DNA from: Aggregatilinea lenta
GTDB taxonomy: Bacteria > Chloroflexota > Anaerolineae > Aggregatilineales > Aggregatilineaceae
Direction of reading: 5' to 3'
NCBI RefSeq assembly: GCF_003569045.1
Contig: NZ_BFCB01000003.1
Location: 1,674,001 to 1,738,000 of the forward strand
Length of the DNA stretch: 64,000 nt
The position numbers were made by a program, and so were the translations under genes. Below are positions 1-8,779 of this stretch, one piece after another; position 1 is the stretch's first letter; every line of letters starts with the position of its first letter. The notes under the pieces are model-generated. The model made no database searches and was not told where the DNA came from. It was given only the letters and a program-made list of their open reading frames with translations.

Positions 1-3000
1 AGGGAGAGGATACACCCCTCCTCTAGGTTCACGTCTTCTGCGGACTGAGCCGCTTCTAGACCTTGTTTGTAGCATTCTTGAGCATCAAGTAGGTTACTGC
101 GTGAAAAGTAGAAGTTACCAAGGCTGACCAGTACATTGGCTTCATCGCGCCTGAGATAGTAACGACGACTTAACTCACGAGCTTCTTGGAAAGCCGCTAG
201 AGCAGCGTTGTCGTTATTCACTTGCTCATATGCTAGGCCGAGGTTATTAAGGGCTGTAACTGTAAGCTCATGGTCACTTCGCTGCCTCGCAGCAATAACG
301 ATATTCTCCAATAGTCGAATCCCCTCATCGTATTTTTCCTGACGACGTAGTACTTCACCAAGATTATGGGCAACGTTTTCGGCCAAGCGGGCTGGTCCGG
401 TGACTTTTGCGTGGGTCAAAGCGTTTCGTAAATCATTCTCGGCTGCATCAAGCAAATTACATTCTGCAAAGCAATTGCCGCGATTGTATTCTGCGATAGC
501 TAGTAATTCTGGCAACTCCAGGTCTCCGGCCAGTCTGATGCTCTGAGCATAAGCGTCGAAAGCATCTCGGAATCGTCGTCGTTTCTCACAAGTAACGCCA
601 TAATCTATCAACTTAGTCGCCAAGGTTTCTACATCATGTAAATCACTCAGAAGACTTATCTCCCGCTGAAAACAAGCAAAAGCGACGCGATCTCTTTGTA
701 GAACATCAAGATAGATTCTTCCCAGCGTGTTATACACCTGAGCTAACGGCTGAAGTGAGGCGTGTTCCACGAGTCGGTTCTTCAACTGAATCAGTATACG
801 TGTAATTCGCCTTGGATCTGGGGAATCAACAGCAATCAGGTAGCAGTTCACGAGAAAAACAGTGCGGGCTTTCGCATCCCTTAGATTCTCAAAAATGTCG
901 AATCCCTTTTTATAGTACTCTATTGCCCGTTGCTCATTGGAAAGTTTCCAATAGAAGCTTCCGATATCAAAATAGGTAGTGGCGAGCTGTGCTGTATCAT
1001 CTATTCGCTCGTGAATTGCGGCAGCTTCCTCAAAGTACCTAATTGCAGCGTCATAATTGTTTTTTTCTGCGGCAGCAACTCCACGTGCCGTGAGAACCAT
1101 GGTCTGAATGTCTCTAAATCCGTATCGCCCAGCGATCTCGAATGCTTTATCCATCATGTCATTGGAAGCTACTTCTTCCTCCTGATGTGATTTGTGTAGC
1201 CCCAGATTATATGAAAGCTTGGCAATGTCATAGGGTAAGTCTAGCTTTTCAGCAATCGAGTACGCCGCTAGTACATGGTCATCCGCTTTCTGCCACAGTT
1301 CTTGTTCAGCATAGAGATATGCAAAGCCCGCATGCAGAATCATCCGATCGTAGTCTCCATCGGGAATTAGGTCTAGAAGTTCTAGGCCCTGTGACAACAT
1401 TTTTGCAGCTTCAGGATATCGTGCTTCCTGAATATAAAGCGTACCAAGATTGTTATACAGTTGAAGTTGATGTAATTTTGAATCTAGCTGTTTTGCGTTG
1501 GCAAGACCGTTTAAGTAGTAGCGTTCTGCAATCCCCGCATCGATGTTAAGGAAGGCATTCCCCAACCCACGTTGAGCAATAATTACTGCCTCAGTGGCCT
1601 CAAGCTCCTGAGCGATTTGGAGCATTTCATTGTAGTGGGTTTGTGCTGTTTCGTATTTGCGCCAGTGAAAAGCGAACTGGCCTTGAGCGTCCAGTATTCG
1701 CATCCAGTTTTGAGGTGATACTTTATCCGAATCAAAACGATCTAATAGTGTTTTCGCCAGATCGGGGTAATAAAGCATCAGCCCACTATCGTTTAGCTCG
1801 ATAAGTACCTCCGCGGCTTTATTGAGAGCATCGGTTTTGAAGTAGAGGAGAAATGCCTCAAGAACCGTGATGCTGTTGTCAGCATCCTCAAGTAGATAGT
1901 CGGCCAACTTGGTGCGCAGGCTATCCAAGCCATCTGAGTAATTCAAGGTCAGGGTGCGCACTATTTCGTGAATATCATAAAGGTCATCGCCAAGCTGCTC
2001 TATTAAGAACTGTCTGCAAAGATGTGCAAAGATAACTGCTAATTCTTCCGGCGCGAAAATATGTTTGCTGCAATCAAGTAAGTGCGAACGGGAGAAAGGA
2101 AACGGGAGTAAGGATGCAACTAGAAGCACCCGTTTGGCATTTGGCTCGAGATGGTCAAAGATTTCAACGAAAAGATGTTCAACCAACTGCCCTTCTGTTC
2201 GATTGATTAGTTCAGTGAATTCATCTTCGGTATGTCCCATCGCATGTAGGGCGCAGATCCATTCCAAAGCTAATGGAAATCCCTCAAAACGTTCGTGAAT
2301 CGCTTCTACCGCACTTTCATTCAGCACGACTCCCTTAAGCCCGAAATATTCGGCGGTCTCAGAATCGGTCAATCCTCTAAGCTCGATAGTTTTGACATGC
2401 TTTTGTGCTTCATCTAGGCCTGAGTAGAAGATTGGTTTGGTACGACTTGCTAAAATTACCCTGTTACGGGATTGGCGCGACTGGAGTAACTTAAAGAAGC
2501 TGTTGATTCCCGGTTCGGCTTCCGCAACATGGAGGGAGTCGAACAACAGGTAATAATCACTTTCAAGCAATAGGCTTGCCATTAATTCCGCCTGCTGTTG
2601 CAGTGGTAATCGTCCTGTCCTGATCGCAGCAGCGAACTGTTTGGGCAGGGCCTCGCGCTCTTCAAAAAACTGCGCAAGATTCAGTAGGACATCACGGAGC
2701 GAAACAAGCCCTTCCTGAAATTGATAGAAAAAAACCTGCGTGTCCTCTAGTCGCTCCCATAGTTGATGCAAAAATGCTGTCTTACCAATACCTGGAATAC
2801 CAACAATCGCCAGGGTCTGGACCTCACTTAACGACTGAAGTACCTCAAGGAGTGTAGCATCCCTTCCTACAAAGACTTGCCCAGCTTGCGGTTTGTAGGC
2901 GGAAGCCAGAGACAAAGCATTCTTGTTATCCAAAGACACTCGTGCACTCGGAACTCCGAGAGGAAGCATTTCGGGACGCAGACGAGTTGTTTCATTGAAC

Positions 3001-3563
3001 GAAATAGCCGAGTCACGCAACGCTTCGAGTTCCGGTGTGACCAATAGTAGCACTTCGTCATTTGAGTAATGTGCTACTGTCCAGGTAGAAATAACATCTG
3101 TTTCAGAGAGAAATGTTGGCACGACTTCAGCAATAAATGGTTTCCAAAAATAAGCTGGAGATAATGCAACACCAAAGTGAAAACGTATGAAGTTATCGTC
3201 CGCCGATAGGGGGGTTGGCAAGGCTTCTAGGTTTATGTTTATAGGGTAATAGCTCTTTGCCTGCGATTGTAACTCGGGCCCGAAATCAAATATAGTGCGG
3301 CTTCTTTCTTCAGTTCCACTTAGGAACCCTATCCCAAGTGTTGCACTTTTAGTCTGTGTAACATTGATTTCATGAAATGACCGAACCGTTGGAGGCACAG
3401 AAACATTAGGTGCGAAAGACAACTGCAACTGAAGTCGGGAACAACCATGCTTTCGGGCGAGCACGATTTGACCATTCTGTAGCGCTAACTCGCAGGTCAG
3501 GTGCAACTCACAGTTTTCACTCGTGAGTAGCTTGATGCCGACATTGATTAGATTGCTAGCCAT
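1..3563 (-). CDS. STAND-type NTPase with C-terminal TPR array (partial, runs off left edge)
   Basis: Reading frame on the minus strand from an ATG at 3563, open without a stop for about 1187 codons to the window edge, so the C terminus is missing. Residues 1 to about 240 form an N-terminal region of no recognised family. A P-loop, GIPGIGKTAF, lies near residue 257 and a Walker-B-like stretch YYLLFDSLH near 338, followed by an arginine-rich sensor and winged-helix-like region (SRTKPIF, then EGFPLALEW). From about residue 590 to the edge there are tandem 34-residue TPR-like units (for example LYNNLGTLYIQEARYPEAAK and LGLAYEQVNNDNAALAAFQE). This order is typical of STAND signalling ATPases, which act as switches in regulation or defence. 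No good Shine-Dalgarno precedes the ATG. The frame stays open upstream to a TTG at 3614, so the start is uncertain. The gene is clearly more AT-rich than its neighbours, suggesting transfer. The effector or partner is unknown. Confidence 0.85.
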   Translation of the reverse strand, partial: MASNLINVGIKLLTSENCELHLTCELALQNGQIVLARKHGCSRLQLQLSFAPNVSVPPTVRSFHEINVTQTKSATLGIGFLSGTEERSRTIFDFGPELQSQAKSYYPININLEALPTPLSADDNFIRFHFGVALSPAYFWKPFIAEVVPTFLSETDVISTWTVAHYSNDEVLLLVTPELEALRDSAISFNETTRLRPEMLPLGVPSARVSLDNKNALSLASAYKPQAGQVFVGRDATLLEVLQSLSEVQTLAIVGIPGIGKTAFLHQLWERLEDTQVFFYQFQEGLVSLRDVLLNLAQFFEEREALPKQFAAAIRTGRLPLQQQAELMASLLLESDYYLLFDSLHVAEAEPGINSFFKLLQSRQSRNRVILASRTKPIFYSGLDEAQKHVKTIELRGLTDSETAEYFGLKGVVLNESAVEAIHERFEGFPLALEWICALHAMGHTEDEFTELINRTEGQLVEHLFVEIFDHLEPNAKRVLLVASLLPFPFSRSHLLDCSKHIFAPEELAVIFAHLCRQFLIEQLGDDLYDIHEIVRTLTLNYSDGLDSLRTKLADYLLEDADNSITVLEAFLLYFKTDALNKAAEVLIELNDSGLMLYYPDLAKTLLDRFDSDKVSPQNWMRILDAQGQFAFHWRKYETAQTHYNEMLQIAQELEATEAVIIAQRGLGNAFLNIDAGIAERYYLNGLANAKQLDSKLHQLQLYNNLGTLYIQEARYPEAAKMLSQGLELLDLIPDGDYDRMILHAGFAYLYAEQELWQKADDHVLAAYSIAEKLDLPYDIAKLSYNLGLHKSHQEEEVASNDMMDKAFEIAGRYGFRDIQTMVLTARGVAAAEKNNYDAAIRYFEEAAAIHERIDDTAQLATTYFDIGSFYWKLSNEQRAIEYYKKGFDIFENLRDAKARTVFLVNCYLIAVDSPDPRRITRILIQLKNRLVEHASLQPLAQVYNTLGRIYLDVLQRDRVAFACFQREISLLSDLHDVETLATKLIDYGVTCEKRRRFRDAFDAYAQSIRLAGDLELPELLAIAEYNRGNCFAECNLLDAAENDLRNALTHAKVTGPARLAENVAHNLGEVLRRQEKYDEGIRLLENIVIAARQRSDHELTVTALNNLGLAYEQVNNDNAALAAFQEARELSRRYYLRRDEANVLVSLGNFYFSRSNLLDAQECYKQGLEAAQSAEDVNLEEGCILS

Positions 3564-3924
3564 ATGTACGTGTCCAAGCTGGCACCAAGACAAGCGATCG
3601 TATTTGTGTCCCAAATCAATCCAGTAATATCATAACAGATAAAAGGACACAACTAGCTACCACTATCCGAGGCATGACACCACCCAGTTTGTGAGCGCCG
3701 TTACAGCATTTGCAGACTAATACAATAGGCGGAAGCAGGCAGTGCGCGGGAGGTTCCCTGGGAAGGACCCACGCCCAGCATCGGCGTTAGCTGGGCGCGG
3801 CGATAATGAGATGCGTCGCAGGTGTGCATATTGTCGCGCTTGAGTTGGTGCCCACGTTGCGGGCGCTGTTCGGGGAGTTCTGCCGGGAATTGGGTGTGAC
3901 GATCCGCTAGAGCGGCACGACCTG
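3564..3924. other. Intergenic stretch with possible gene debris
   Basis: About 360 bases between the STAND gene and the next gene. The part to about 3670 is AT-rich like the STAND gene; from about 3730 it turns GC-rich. A short plus-strand frame at about 3808-3909 (from an ATG, ending TAG, including HIVALELVPTLRALFGEF) looks protein-like in composition but is too short and isolated to call, and may be the tail of a decayed gene. No terminator or promoter was convincing. Confidence 0.3.
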
Positions 3925-4227
3925 CTATTTCCTGCGCGGGAAACGCCCGCTGGCCGCAAGCCAACACGCCTGTAACCAGAGTGCCTCGGCGTCATCTAGA
4001 ATGACGTTGGGGCACTTGCCATCTTTCACGGGGCGGGGCCTGCCCCAGCCGAGATCGCCGTGATAAAGCGTGCCAGTATTGGCGCTGTAATCGTAGATGA
4101 AGATGAGCTGCTCGCCCTGGGCGTTCTCAAAGTAGCTGTGATAGCGGTTTGGGGTGTTGGCGTCGATGTTGGGTGGGTCGCCACAGGCCGCAACGTGCTT
4201 GTTGTTGACCTCAAAAAGAGGGCCCAT
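3925..4227 (-). CDS. Conserved hypothetical protein, ~100 aa
   Basis: A 100-residue soluble protein with no signal peptide or membrane segment. It is rich in aromatic residues and has a compact N-terminal part (MGPLFEVNNKHVAACGDPP) and a C-terminal part with DDAEALWLQACWLAA. A strong Shine-Dalgarno (GGAGG, 5 bases before ATG) supports the start. I believe similar short proteins occur in other Chloroflexota, but that is recollection and no function is known. It lies directly downstream of tRNA-Asp on the same strand and may be co-transcribed. Codon use is GC-rich, unlike the STAND gene beyond it. Confidence 0.7.
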   Translation of the reverse strand: MGPLFEVNNKHVAACGDPPNIDANTPNRYHSYFENAQGEQLIFIYDYSANTGTLYHGDLGWGRPRPVKDGKCPNVILDDAEALWLQACWLAASGRFPRRK

Positions 4228-4250
4228 CGCACTGCCTCCATATAGCGAAT

Positions 4251-4272
4251 GAGCCAGGTTATTACCTGGCTC
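4251..4272. terminator. Perfect 9-bp hairpin between tRNA-Asp and the small gene
   Basis: Inverted repeat GAGCCAGGT / ACCTGGCTC with a 4-base loop, followed on the plus strand by ATTTTTAT. As an intrinsic terminator it would work for plus-strand transcription. No plus-strand gene ends here, so it may instead act as a processing structure between the tRNA and the following minus-strand gene. Confidence 0.4.
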
Positions 4273-4290
4273 ATTTTTATGAGGAATAGA

Positions 4291-4363
4291 CGGGAGCGAC
4301 GGGATTCGAACCCGCGATCTTCGGCTTGACAGGCCGACATGTTAACCGCTACACTACGCCCCC
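4291..4363 (-). tRNA. trnD: tRNA-Asp (GTC)
   Basis: 73-nt cloverleaf. Acceptor stem GGGGGCG pairs with CGCTCCC with one G-U pair. The D arm is TAGTGTAGCGGTTAACATG. Anticodon stem TCGGC / GCCGA encloses loop CTGTCAA with anticodon GTC. The T arm GCGGG-TTCGAAT-CCCGT is canonical. CCA is not encoded. The only tRNA seen in the window. Confidence 0.96.
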
Positions 4364-4461
4364 TGACGATGTGCAGGATGATAGCATACGCGGTGGGGCC
4401 AGTCAAGACTGAGTTTACCGCAGGCTAGTGAGTCGGTTCCCCGTTGCGTGCAACAGTCAAT

Positions 4462-5496
4462 TTACGCTCTGCTTAGCCGCTCAACCCCAAGTTCGACCAC
4501 ATACTGCCGCTGCTCGCCCGGCTGCAGCGTAATCACTTGACCTAGCGCGCGCGCCTTGTCGCGTCCCGTGACGATCGCCGATCCCGGCTCCAGCCCACAG
4601 ACGTACTCGCCCGCGCCCATCATCTTCCACTGCGTCAGAACCGGCAGCTCGGCGGCGTGATAGCGCACAATAGCGGCCAGCCCCAGCGCCTCGTTGACGA
4701 GCTTCGCCTGCGCGTAACCGGCGCTGTCGGGACGCACAGTGTGGAAGAACACCTGCTCTGAATAGCCGGGGGTCGGCGTCTCGAACTGGTGGCAGCGATC
4801 CAGTCCCGGCTCGGCGATGGCATCGCGCGGGATGATCTCGCTGGCATCGACCTCGACGTGGCTGTTCGGGCTGACGAACGGGAAGCCGAAGTTGCAGTGG
4901 TAGAGCATCATGTGCTCTGCGGGCGTAAAGCCGTCGTTAGTTACCACGTCATCGATCTTCAGCGACGTACCGTCGAGCGTCGTGCTGATCCGGCGCTTGA
5001 GCAGTAGGTTATAACCGAACAGGACCGTCTCGCGGACCTGACCCTCGACCCAGATCACGTACTGGTCGCCATCCCAGCCCGCGCCCGTGCTGACATGCGT
5101 GGCCGGGATGTGCGACATGCGCCCGTGCAGGCCCAGGCTCTCACCCTTATCTTCGGTAGCAGCGCCCATCCAGGACATGCCTGCGCCGGTCATCAGCCCG
5201 CCCGCGAAAGTACGCAGCCAGCCCAGTCCCTGCGGCTCGTAGTAGGCGGGATGTCCGTACGAGGTCGCGAAGTGAGCGGCCAGTGGCGACCCCTGAAATG
5301 CCGCCGCACCGATATCCATGCCCCGGTCGAGCAGAACGGTGAAGGTCAGCCCATTGGCCGTATAGAAGTCCGCGACGCGCAGGCCGCGCTCATTGCCGTC
5401 CGCGAGTTCCCCCAGACGAACGCCGCCGAGTTGGTCGAACGTGCCGACCATCTGGCGGAGTTCACCAGCCGAATAAGTCTTTCCAAAAAGCTCCAT
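4462..5496 (-). CDS. DUF4432 / aldose-1-epimerase-like protein
   Basis: 344 residues, the usual size for the DUF4432 branch of the galactose-mutarotase superfamily, which binds and probably interconverts sugar anomers in the cytoplasm. Seen in the sequence: an N-terminal DRGMDIG sugar-site motif near residue 80, HGRMSHIPA near 145, MMLYHCNFGFPF near 205, and a C-terminal GLEPGSAIVTGRDKAR, all in the expected order. The start has a GAGGGG ribosome site eight bases upstream. The natural sugar is unknown. It shares the upstream decamer CTTCGCCTAA with the xylulokinase region, which hints at common sugar control. Confidence 0.85.
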   Translation of the reverse strand: MELFGKTYSAGELRQMVGTFDQLGGVRLGELADGNERGLRVADFYTANGLTFTVLLDRGMDIGAAAFQGSPLAAHFATSYGHPAYYEPQGLGWLRTFAGGLMTGAGMSWMGAATEDKGESLGLHGRMSHIPATHVSTGAGWDGDQYVIWVEGQVRETVLFGYNLLLKRRISTTLDGTSLKIDDVVTNDGFTPAEHMMLYHCNFGFPFVSPNSHVEVDASEIIPRDAIAEPGLDRCHQFETPTPGYSEQVFFHTVRPDSAGYAQAKLVNEALGLAAIVRYHAAELPVLTQWKMMGAGEYVCGLEPGSAIVTGRDKARALGQVITLQPGEQRQYVVELGVERLSRA

Positions 5497-5523
5497 CGTG
5501 TGCCCCTCGTATTTTAAGTGCTT

Positions 5524-5533
5524 TTAGGCGAAG
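5524..5533 (-). promoter_or_regulatory. Candidate operator half-site CTTCGCCTAA upstream of the DUF4432 gene
   Basis: The decamer (TTAGGCGAAG on plus) lies 28-37 bases before the DUF4432 start codon and recurs exactly at 18066-18075, inside the inverted repeat upstream of xylulokinase. Both genes point to sugar metabolism, so a shared repressor site is possible. Only one arm is clear here. Confidence 0.3.
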
Positions 5534-5707
5534 AAATCATTCTATTAAGCTTATCGCGCTTGCCGCACAGCGTCTAGAGACGGCGCGCCAAAAGCAACCC
5601 TGAGCGGCACGTTCGCGGCAAACAACGCTTGCACTATAATAGGATTATTCAAGCTCACGTTAGGGTGCCCCTGTATCTACAGGCACGAGTGATTGGGGAA
5701 GGGCACT

Positions 5708-6865
5708 ATGGACGCGGTTCAAGCACTAGCTATTTTATCCCTTGGTGCGTTCCTCACCGTGCTGGTGACGGCTATTGTCTATGCGGTGGTGCTGCGTCCC
5801 AGACTGCTGCAAGCCGAGCCTGTGGCAGTGGACGCGTCGCTGTCCCGGTCGCTGCTGGAGGATGAGCTGCACGAGCAGCGCATGGCGATCACCCAGCTTG
5901 CCGACCTGCTAGAGCAGCAATCACCGGAGGACCGTGCAGCGCTGGTGACCCTGGAACAGCGCGACGATCTACAAGCGTCGCTGCACAGACAGGCCGAAGC
6001 CGCCGAGGCGCTCAAACTGTTGCTGAGCGACCAGTCCACACAGATCACGTGGGTCGATGGGCGGCTCAATTATTACGAGTCCAAGCTGGACCAGATCGCC
6101 AGCCGTCTGGACGCGATGGTCGGTATGGGTGCGGCTGAAGACATGGTGGGCGAGGCGGATGATGATGAAGGTGAGAAAGCTCCGGCTGCTACCCTGACTT
6201 CGTCTGAAAGCCTGGAACAGGTTTTGGCCCAGGTGCGCAGCCTTGCCCCGGCGAACGCCGTCGAACGCCTGATGATCCAGGTGGAACAGATCAGCAAGCG
6301 CCTGGACGACATGGTGCCTGCGACGGCGCACGAGTCGATGGCGGCGATGCTGCGCGAACAGGCCACGCAACTGACCGACATCACCATCCAACTGCAAGAA
6401 TGGGCGAGCCGGGATGATCAGGTGGCGGAAAGCGCCGGGCTGCTGGCCGGAATCGATCAGCGGCTGGCCGCACAGGCCGAGATCGCCGCGCAAATCGACG
6501 CGAAGGTCGACGAGCATACCTCGCTGCTGCAGACGTCCGCCGCCGAACAGCGCGAACAGGCAAATATCCTGCACAAAACCGGTGAACTGCTCGACAAACT
6601 GTACCCTACGCTCGATAAGGTGAGCAGCGCGCATCTCCAGCCGGTCCGGGACCGCCTGACAGACATTAACGGCATCGGCCCGGTCTATGCCGCGAAGCTC
6701 TATGAAGCGGGCGTGGATACCTTTGAGGAACTGGCTTCGCTCACGCCGGAAGAGATTCAGTCCATTGTCGGGCTGCCGCGCTGGCGTTACCGGACGAGCG
6801 ACATGACGCATTGGATCGAGCAGGCGCAGATCCTCGCCGACCGGCGGGAAAAGTTGGAGAACTAG
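5708..6865 (+). CDS. Membrane-anchored coiled-coil protein with C-terminal helix-hairpin-helix domain
   Basis: 385 residues from the ATG at 5708, which has GGGGAAGGG just upstream; a TTG at 5693 in frame is less likely. One N-terminal transmembrane helix (about residues 4-28) is followed by about 270 residues of charged, helical, heptad-rich sequence, probably a long coiled coil. The last 65 residues hold a helix-hairpin-helix-like unit (LTDINGIGPVYAAKLYEAGV, then TFEELASLTPEEIQSIVG) of the kind seen in DNA-binding proteins and in ribosomal protein L21-associated domains. The stop is 2 bases before the next start, so the two genes form an operon. The overall plan, membrane tether plus rod plus possible nucleic-acid tip, suggests a tethering role, but no function is established. 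Confidence 0.75.
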   Translation: MDAVQALAILSLGAFLTVLVTAIVYAVVLRPRLLQAEPVAVDASLSRSLLEDELHEQRMAITQLADLLEQQSPEDRAALVTLEQRDDLQASLHRQAEAAEALKLLLSDQSTQITWVDGRLNYYESKLDQIASRLDAMVGMGAAEDMVGEADDDEGEKAPAATLTSSESLEQVLAQVRSLAPANAVERLMIQVEQISKRLDDMVPATAHESMAAMLREQATQLTDITIQLQEWASRDDQVAESAGLLAGIDQRLAAQAEIAAQIDAKVDEHTSLLQTSAAEQREQANILHKTGELLDKLYPTLDKVSSAHLQPVRDRLTDINGIGPVYAAKLYEAGVDTFEELASLTPEEIQSIVGLPRWRYRTSDMTHWIEQAQILADRREKLEN

Positions 6866-6867
6866 CT

Positions 6868-8568
6868 GTGAGCGTAGAGATGCACCGCGTCGTTCGACGG
6901 CTCGATGTCCTGTTTTTCGTGGGCCTGATTGTTACGTCAGGTCTGGCGGCGATCCTCTTTTGGGTAGAGTTTTACGACGACGGAGACGACACTACGACTC
7001 AACTTCCGAGCGTGATCCAGGTGGGGGAGGTTCCCCCGACCGAAGAGATGATTGCACTCGAAGCGACGCAGCCCGCTCTTGAGGACACGGCCACGCTGAT
7101 GGCGACCCCGCTCCCGACCCAAGCCGCAGCGGATGTGGGAACCGGTGCAGCCACCGAACCGCCCGGCGTGGCGCAGACTGAAGCGATGGCCGAACCGGAC
7201 GTTACCGGCACCGGGGCGGCAGGCACGCCGGTTGCCCTCGCACCGACGCTGACCCTTGCGGTGGTGGAGAGCACGGAAGAGGCGGAAGCGATACCGCTCG
7301 GTGGGGCTCTTGAGACGGCGGAAGCGCCGGATGGACAGGGCGGCATGACGGCCCAGGAAGGCGAGATGCCCACGGATGAGGTGGCGCTAGCGTCACCCAC
7401 CCGTGAGGTGTTCCCATCGCTCACCGCGACATCCACGAATACGCCGTTTCCGCGTGCGACTGTGCCGCCTGCGACGGCGACTCTGTCCGCGCCGACGCCC
7501 GCTGTGTTGATGGGCACGGCACAGCCCGGCGACGGTGTGGAACTGTATGAAGACGGCGTGCTGGTGGCGACCGCGACCGCCGATGCACAGGGTGTGTGGT
7601 CGGCAGTGCTGCCGGAAGACGTCGATCCCGGCAGCGTGGTCGTGGTGACGATCGTGCCCGGTGACCTGAGTGGACAGGGCGGCCCACTGGACTTCGACCT
7701 GGAGCAGACGCCCTCGGTGACGCCGAGCCTGACCTTTACGCCCTGGGCCTCGTCTGCTGCGGACGTGACGAACGAGACACCGACCGGCACGGCGCCCGAT
7801 CCGACGGCGACATCTGTGGTAGTGGCCGTGACGCCGACGTTGGGCGCGACGGTTGTGGCGATGGTCCCAGAGAGCGTTGAGGCAGGGCAGGCGGATCAGG
7901 CGGAAGCTGCCGCCGCGCAGCCGGACGCCGTGATCATAAGCGGCACGGCGGAACCCGGTGCGAGCGTGATCATCACCGCCGGCGACGAGGAGATCGGGCA
8001 GGCAACCGCCGACGAGAGCGGCGCATGGAGCTTTACCTGGGTGCCCGGTGCGGCCACCGAGCCGGGCGAGCCAGAGATCGAAGTGCGGCCCGCCGAGGGT
8101 GGCGAGGCGCTGTCGCCGGAAGCCGTCGCGGTGGCCGCTGCCCCGGTGATCTCGGTGCCGGTGTCGGGCGACATCGTGCTGCCGGGGCCGCTGGTGGCGA
8201 TGGGATTCGGCCAACCGGGCGCGACGATCCGGCTGGAGAACCAGACGGAGGGCACCGTGCTCGGCTCTACGACGATCGCAGAGTCCGGCCAGTGGCAGGT
8301 GCGTGCCGCGATGGCGGGCGAGGGCGAGCAGGTGTTGGCCGCCGTCATGATCGCCACCGACGGCCAGATCACCGAGTCTGCGACGGTGACGGTCATCCTG
8401 GCGCAGCCGGTACATCCGCAGACGGGCATGGACTTCAGCCGGCACGGTGAGGCAGGGCGTGCGTTCGCGGCGCTGGTGGCGCTGCTGCTGGCGGCGGGCG
8501 GCTTTGCGACGTACTTCGCCGGGCGGCTGGTCTACATGCTCGCGCAGGATCGGCGGCAGACGGGATAG
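6868..8568 (+). CDS. Membrane protein with Ig-like repeats between two TM segments
   Basis: Starts at a GTG with GGAG upstream and encodes 566 residues. A transmembrane helix (about 17-39) is followed by a long Thr/Pro/Ala/Glu-rich low-complexity region. Three or four Ig-like units carry the recurring pattern G-A-x-P-G-x-x-V and W-S (for example VLMGTAQPGDGVELYEDG, SGTAEPGASVIITAGDEE). A second transmembrane helix lies near the C terminus (FAALVALLLAAGGFATYFAG). Such repeats usually lie outside the cell in adhesive or structural proteins. It is paired with the preceding coiled-coil gene at a 2-base gap, so the two probably form one envelope structure. Unrecognised as a named family. Confidence 0.75.
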   Translation: MSVEMHRVVRRLDVLFFVGLIVTSGLAAILFWVEFYDDGDDTTTQLPSVIQVGEVPPTEEMIALEATQPALEDTATLMATPLPTQAAADVGTGAATEPPGVAQTEAMAEPDVTGTGAAGTPVALAPTLTLAVVESTEEAEAIPLGGALETAEAPDGQGGMTAQEGEMPTDEVALASPTREVFPSLTATSTNTPFPRATVPPATATLSAPTPAVLMGTAQPGDGVELYEDGVLVATATADAQGVWSAVLPEDVDPGSVVVVTIVPGDLSGQGGPLDFDLEQTPSVTPSLTFTPWASSAADVTNETPTGTAPDPTATSVVVAVTPTLGATVVAMVPESVEAGQADQAEAAAAQPDAVIISGTAEPGASVIITAGDEEIGQATADESGAWSFTWVPGAATEPGEPEIEVRPAEGGEALSPEAVAVAAAPVISVPVSGDIVLPGPLVAMGFGQPGATIRLENQTEGTVLGSTTIAESGQWQVRAAMAGEGEQVLAAVMIATDGQITESATVTVILAQPVHPQTGMDFSRHGEAGRAFAALVALLLAAGGFATYFAGRLVYMLAQDRRQTG

Positions 8569-8576
8569 TCTGCTGG

Positions 8577-8656
8577 CGTAGGGGCAGAGCTTGCTCCTCC
8601 CGTTTTGCCGATCGATGTTTAATCCTAAAACGAACGATGCTTGCGTCGCCCCTACG
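8577..8656. repeat. Dispersed palindromic repeat, long form (copy 1)
   Basis: Outer arms CGTAGGGGC (8577) and GCCCCTACG (8648-8656) enclose two inner motifs, GAGCTTGCTC and CGATGCTTGCGTCG. Same architecture as the copies at 36815 and 48394. Lies directly after a stop codon. Confidence 0.7.
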
Positions 8657-8779
8657 GGAAACGAGCATTGATGTCAGCTCAGCATTGAATTTCGCGCAAA
8701 AACGGATACGTACTAGTTTAAAAGTGCGGGGAGTCCAGCCGTCAGGTGGGCGGCTGGCGACACAAGGAGTGCGTTCAAC

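Noticed and set aside
3612-3614. TTG start for the STAND gene 17 codons upstream
   Set aside because: Possible, since the frame is open, but without a ribosome site it cannot be preferred over ATG at 3563.
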